From Candidatus Saccharibacteria bacterium UBA4727 (GTDB lineage Bacteria > Patescibacteriota > Saccharimonadia > Saccharimonadales > Saccharimonadaceae), in contig DHJF01000003.1 in assembly GCA_002404195.1 (NCBI GenBank), forward strand, positions 13,936 through 22,055: DNA of 8,120 nucleotides, in the 5' to 3' direction. Made by a program: the position numbers and the translations under genes. Positions 5,446 through 8,120 of this stretch are shown here, in pieces; position 1 is the first letter of the stretch, and the number at the start of each line of letters is the position of its first letter. The notes below the pieces were generated by a model. It was not told where the DNA came from. It did not search any database and saw nothing but the letters and a program-made list of their open reading frames with translations.

Positions 5446-6930
5446 ATGAAGAACAAAAACGGATTCACAATTATCGAACTACTGGTTGTCATCGTCGTGA
5501 TTGGTATTCTTGCCTCAATTACTATTTTGGCATATACATCCGTACAGCAACAGGCGCGTGATAAACAGCGGATGACGAGCTCAACCGTCGTATCGAGTGG
5601 TCTTGAGAAATATTTCGATGTAAATGGAGAGTATCCAAGTGTTGCGAAGGTAACGAACAGTGATGCGACAGTCGTCAAGCAATTGCTTGGCCTGACCGAC
5701 TTAACTAGCCTGAGCGTGACCGGCTCTACCGTCAACTTATGGGGGACAGGTGCCGCCTCTAACACTAGCAGACTAACGTATTCGGGCAACACCGATGTGA
5801 GCGCATCCTGTACAAGCGGTGCGGCAACGACAGATATCTGTGCCGACTATAAAATCCAATTTTATAACGAGCAGACCAACACTGTCACTACTATTACGAG
5901 CAATCACACCAGCGCGATCATTACCACGCCGCCGCCAACCACGCCAAGTCAGCCAACTCTCGCAGCGGCTTTAAACGCCGGAAATGTTGTCGCGACAGCA
6001 TCAGCTATCACTTGTGGAGTTGGTGCATCCGGCCAATACGCTTACCAGACCCGCACGAACAATGGAGCATGGTCGGGCTATGGCGCCTGGACAGCAACAG
6101 GTCAATACTCTACCCCTAGTGTACAAGGTACGCAGTTCGGCTTTCAGGTAAAGTCCCACTGCGTAGCGAGTGGCGTCCCAAGCGCCGATTCGACACCAAG
6201 TACTGAGGCAACCTACACAGCGCCAATCAATACACCTGCCGCAACAACCATTTCCGACTCGACAAGCGGAGCAATCACCACCTGGTCGTGGCCTGCAGTC
6301 GGCTGTCCGGCCGGCACCACAACCTACTACAGCGTGAATTCTGGCAACGATTATGATACGACGGGCACGCAGAACTGGTCGATGGGCTGGCAAGCCGATC
6401 AAACTACTCTGTCATGGAACCGCGATACCACGAGTCAAGGCTACGCCTACGGAACGATGGTACGTGTCAAATGTGCCAACGCCTTCGCAACCAGCTCATG
6501 GAGCGCCAACAGCAACGTCGATGCACCTATTCGAGCCGTCGTAGCACCCGGTACTCCCACAAACTGGTCGTATGCTATTGTCAACAGTCGAACAGGCTAT
6601 GACTGGTACTGGACAGAACCGGCATGTGGACTTGGCACCAGCAGCTCATTTCAGTGGGATGGCTATATTGGTGACACCAATAACACGAACGGTTTGAATA
6701 TGTATTGGACAGATAAAGGCCCTTACTATCACTACTGGTACGGCGCTAGTGCGCCATCAAAACAAGATCCGGGCTGGTATACCGGTGGTAATTTGGAACT
6801 TCAATTCAATGGGTCTAGCACACCAGTCGGTATCGATGTCTACGCCGCCACTACGTACCGTTGTCAAAACCCGCTCACGCTACGCACCGCGGTAGGTGCA
6901 CGAGCGCAAGCCGGCCCATACTACACCTAA
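5446..6930 (+). CDS. large modular pilin-like protein with three Cys-paired C-terminal modules
   Basis: A 494-residue protein, far longer than ordinary pilins (about 130-200). A five-residue leader and G6 precede F7, with Glu at mature +5 (E11), a hydrophobic helix at 7-30 and the stem motif F-D-V-N-G-E-Y-P (57-64). The pilin head runs to about 160 with a Cys pair (122, 132). After a Pro/Thr linker (161-169) come three tandem modules, about 165-262, 263-365 and 366-490. They are rich in Thr, Ser, Trp and Tyr, look like beta-sandwiches (fibronectin III-like in style), and each holds one Cys pair: 190/239, 287/343 and 394/473. The first Cys of each sits in a C-(G/P)-x-G context. The likely role is a surface-exposed minor or tip pilin with adhesive modules (inference). 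It is Shine-Dalgarno-led, 32 nt after the methyltransferase and 24 nt before a membrane protein. Confidence 0.85.
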   Translation: MKNKNGFTIIELLVVIVVIGILASITILAYTSVQQQARDKQRMTSSTVVSSGLEKYFDVNGEYPSVAKVTNSDATVVKQLLGLTDLTSLSVTGSTVNLWGTGAASNTSRLTYSGNTDVSASCTSGAATTDICADYKIQFYNEQTNTVTTITSNHTSAIITTPPPTTPSQPTLAAALNAGNVVATASAITCGVGASGQYAYQTRTNNGAWSGYGAWTATGQYSTPSVQGTQFGFQVKSHCVASGVPSADSTPSTEATYTAPINTPAATTISDSTSGAITTWSWPAVGCPAGTTTYYSVNSGNDYDTTGTQNWSMGWQADQTTLSWNRDTTSQGYAYGTMVRVKCANAFATSSWSANSNVDAPIRAVVAPGTPTNWSYAIVNSRTGYDWYWTEPACGLGTSSSFQWDGYIGDTNNTNGLNMYWTDKGPYYHYWYGASAPSKQDPGWYTGGNLELQFNGSSTPVGIDVYAATTYRCQNPLTLRTAVGARAQAGPYYT

Positions 6931-6939
6931 TATAAAAAG

Positions 6940-6945
6940 AAGGAG
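6940..6945 (+). promoter_or_regulatory. Shine-Dalgarno of the TPR-like membrane protein
   Basis: AAGGAG with 9 nt before ATG 6955, in the 24-nt gap after the modular pilin. This supports translation as the second gene of an operon. Confidence 0.75.
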
Positions 6946-6954
6946 AACTAAGAG

Positions 6955-7365
6955 ATGACATATTCACCATTCAACAATAAACCACGCACGTGGGTAAAGT
7001 GGACACTTATCATTGGTGGCATCATCCTTTTTATCGGTGCTGCCAGCTATGGCGCAATGACACTCCTTAAAAGTGTCGCCACCATCGCCCCATCCCCAGC
7101 AACGTCAAAAGATCAGCAGACAGCAATTGCGCCAGCGGATGCTCTAAAAGTCGCGAATGCCGCGAAGGCGAGTGCAATCGAGAAGGTCGCCAGCGGTAAG
7201 CAAGACGCCGCCCTGGCGGATTACCAGACAGCCTACAACAACTATAAATTAGCTGGTAATACCGGTGCGGCAAACGATATGCTCTTTGCTGTCAATTCCA
7301 TCAAAGCCGTACTGGCAGTACAGAAGAATCCCGCTAAACCAGACAGCAAGACATCCTCCAAATAA
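6955..7365 (+). CDS. single-pass membrane protein with TPR-like helical tail, unknown function
   Basis: A 136-residue protein. A short basic N-terminus (1-15) precedes one membrane segment, about 16-38. A Pro/Ser/Thr spacer (44-60) follows, then Ala-rich amphipathic helices (about 61-123) with TPR-like spacing of Ala, Tyr and small residues, for example A-L-A-D-Y-Q-T-A-Y-N-N-Y at 86-97. A Lys/Ser-rich tail ends it. Topology is probably N-in with the helical part outside. There is no signal-peptidase site and no lipobox. I do not recognise a named family. The tight 24-nt spacing and its own Shine-Dalgarno place it in an operon with the modular pilin. A helper, anchor or chaperone for that pilin is a reasonable inference but unproven. 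Confidence 0.75.
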   Translation: MTYSPFNNKPRTWVKWTLIIGGIILFIGAASYGAMTLLKSVATIAPSPATSKDQQTAIAPADALKVANAAKASAIEKVASGKQDAALADYQTAYNNYKLAGNTGAANDMLFAVNSIKAVLAVQKNPAKPDSKTSSK

Positions 7366-7384
7366 AACGACTTAACTCGTTTTA
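7363..7384. terminator. short palindrome overlapping both convergent stop codons
   Basis: TAAAACGA (7363-7370) pairs with TCGTTTTA (7377-7384) around a 6-nt loop, CTTAAC, for an 8-bp stem. It includes the TAA stop of the upstream gene, and the loop holds the TAA stop of the convergent gene (7374-7372). AT-rich and short, it could be a compact two-way terminator; on each strand the second arm is itself a TTTT run. Confidence 0.45.
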
Positions 7385-7860
7385 ATGCGACGGTAAGCGA
7401 ACTTGGCGGCTACGCGCCAGCCGTCGCGCGAGTCGCTGTCGTGCTGATAAATATGGCCGTCTTTGACTTCGCTGATAAGAATAAGAGCAGGACTATACGG
7501 CGCCAGTGTGCGATAAAAAAGAATATCGTCATGACTGACATGGCTGCGCCCCGGAAAGACGGCAGCGAATTTTTCACGACCAATTCTATCGAAGTAATCC
7601 GGCTGGTTTTTTGGTGGCATATACAGCTCGGCCTTAAGGCCCATGCGCCCGACAATCTTTTTCACATCGCTAAAGAGTAGTTTTGAATGGCCACCGATAT
7701 AGACGAAGAGTTGCTTTTTCTTTGTTAGAAAGACCGTGGCAGTGGCCGTACGGCTAACATCTACCTGACGAATAATCACTTGATCGATATCGAATACGAC
7801 ACCAAATTTGTCTTTGGCCATGCGCTCAAGCGCCATGTCGTCATAAATCTCGTCGTTCAT
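7372..7860 (-). CDS. hypothetical protein, unknown function
   Basis: A 162-residue soluble protein with no signal peptide or membrane segment. I do not recognise a family. Visible features: an acidic N-terminus; alternating beta-type stretches (V-V-F-D-I-D-Q-V-I-I at 21-30, T-V-F-L-T at 42-46, Q-L-F-V-Y-I-G-G at 50-57); a conserved-looking central block, M-P-P-K-N-Q-P-D-Y-F-D-R-I-G-R-E at 81-96; and S-H-V-S-H-D-D at 106-112 with two His and two Asp. The C-terminus is basic (R-R-I-K). The gene is a clear ORF with a good extended -10 promoter. It converges on the membrane protein with only 6 nt between stop codons and is divergent from the truncated gene at 7922. No function is assigned. Confidence 0.75.
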   Translation of the reverse strand: MNDEIYDDMALERMAKDKFGVVFDIDQVIIRQVDVSRTATATVFLTKKKQLFVYIGGHSKLLFSDVKKIVGRMGLKAELYMPPKNQPDYFDRIGREKFAAVFPGRSHVSHDDILFYRTLAPYSPALILISEVKDGHIYQHDSDSRDGWRVAAKFAYRRIKTS

Positions 7861-7869
7861 ACTGCCTAT

Positions 7870-7878
7870 ATTGTATCA
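7870..7878 (-). promoter_or_regulatory. extended -10 promoter of the hypothetical gene (near-leaderless)
   Basis: On the minus strand TGA-TACAAT (7878-7870) is an extended -10 with 5 of 6 hexamer matches. The -35 region (CTACTA, 7898-7893) is weak. The predicted +1 is 7863, three bases before ATG 7860. Confidence 0.6.
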
Positions 7879-7883
7879 TTGTC

Positions 7884-7911
7884 TTGCAAAAATAGTAGGT
7901 GAGTATATAAT
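7884..7911 (+). promoter_or_regulatory. promoter of the truncated right-edge gene (near-leaderless)
   Basis: A -35 of TTGCAA (7884-7889, 4 of 6) is followed by a 16-bp spacer and a perfect TATAAT (7906-7911). The predicted +1 is 7918, four bases before ATG 7922, and there is no Shine-Dalgarno. Its -35 lies within the divergent promoter's spacer, so the two promoters overlap. Confidence 0.7.
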
Positions 7912-7921
7912 CATAAAAACC

Positions 7922-8120
7922 ATGATAGAACTCATTCGCCTCCAGTCGCAAGAAGATTTCCCGGAACGCGACATTAGCAGTAGTAACGTTGACGTCTTAA
8001 AAACGATGTTGTGCGACCCAGGTATTCAAGCCTACGCCCACGAGACCATCGAACGAGCAATGACACTTTATAGAATCAGTCATGTTGTACTGCGAGAACT
8101 GATCGGATCAACCACAGACT
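7922..8120 (+). CDS. partial CDS, unknown protein (N-terminal 66 residues)
   Basis: An open frame begins at ATG 7922 and runs off the right edge without a stop, giving 66 whole codons. It starts M-I-E-L-I-R-L-Q-S-Q-E-D-F-P-E-R-D. The visible part is mostly helical and soluble, with no signal peptide. No family is recognised from this fragment. Support comes from the best promoter in the window just upstream (perfect TATAAT) and from the leaderless spacing shared with other genes here. Confidence 0.65.
   Translation, partial: MIELIRLQSQEDFPERDISSSNVDVLKTMLCDPGIQAYAHETIERAMTLYRISHVVLRELIGSTTD

Noticed and set aside
6001..6402. A 133-codon minus-strand ORF inside the modular pilin
   Set aside because: It has a Cys/Arg-rich composition typical of antisense reading of Thr/Ala/Gly codons, with no start signal.
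1..8120. tRNA, rRNA, CRISPR array, insertion sequence or phage genes
   Set aside because: I looked for cloverleaf ends, regularly spaced direct repeats, transposase motifs and terminal inverted repeats, and found none.

Overview
The window is ordinary-density bacterial chromosome: genes average about 500-600 bp, gaps are short, base composition is moderate, and the code is standard. The most likely source is a Candidatus Saccharibacteria (TM7) or related Patescibacteria/CPR genome. This is inferred from the mix seen here: several prepilin-type proteins with a G-F-T-x-x-E-L leader and the D-x-N-G-x-Y-P stem motif, a short YggT-like protein, small membrane and hypothetical proteins, and a compact layout. 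There is no rRNA marker in the window, so the assignment rests on resemblance alone.

Layout from left to right. A short leader region (1-158) precedes a YggT-family membrane protein (159-449, +). Next come a type IV pilin-like protein (494-1048, +), a flavin/NAD(P) reductase domain protein (1136-1825, +), a polytopic membrane protein with an HExxH motif (1878-2432, +) and a small lipoprotein (2473-2865, +). A long hairpin at 2872-2924 separates the lipoprotein from a convergent AlkA/Mag-type DNA glycosylase (2959-3585, -). Divergent from the glycosylase is a broken pilin gene (3650-4056, +) with a frameshift and an in-frame TAA. A TrmA/RlmD-type RNA m5U methyltransferase follows (4094-5413, +). 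A Shine-Dalgarno-led pair comes next: a 494-residue pilin carrying three Cys-paired C-terminal modules (5446-6930, +) and a single-pass membrane protein with a TPR-like helical tail (6955-7365, +). A conserved-looking unknown protein (7372-7860, -) converges on that pair, and a truncated unknown gene (from 7922, +) is divergent from it and runs off the right edge.

How the genes may work together. Three pilin-like loci point to a type IV pilus or pseudopilus surface apparatus, though no assembly ATPase, platform protein or prepilin peptidase lies in the window. The modular pilin and its downstream membrane partner are the best candidates for a functional unit, for example an adhesive minor pilin with an accessory protein. 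The remaining genes look like independent housekeeping or envelope functions: RNA modification, alkylation repair and redox.

The strongest genome-scale signal is how translation starts. Seven intact or partial genes and the broken pilin have a sigma70-like -10 hexamer placed so that the predicted +1 falls 0-4 nt before the start codon, with no Shine-Dalgarno. The three genes with a clear Shine-Dalgarno are the YggT gene, which has a longer predicted leader, and the two genes of the modular-pilin pair. Leaderless transcripts therefore appear to be the default for first genes here.
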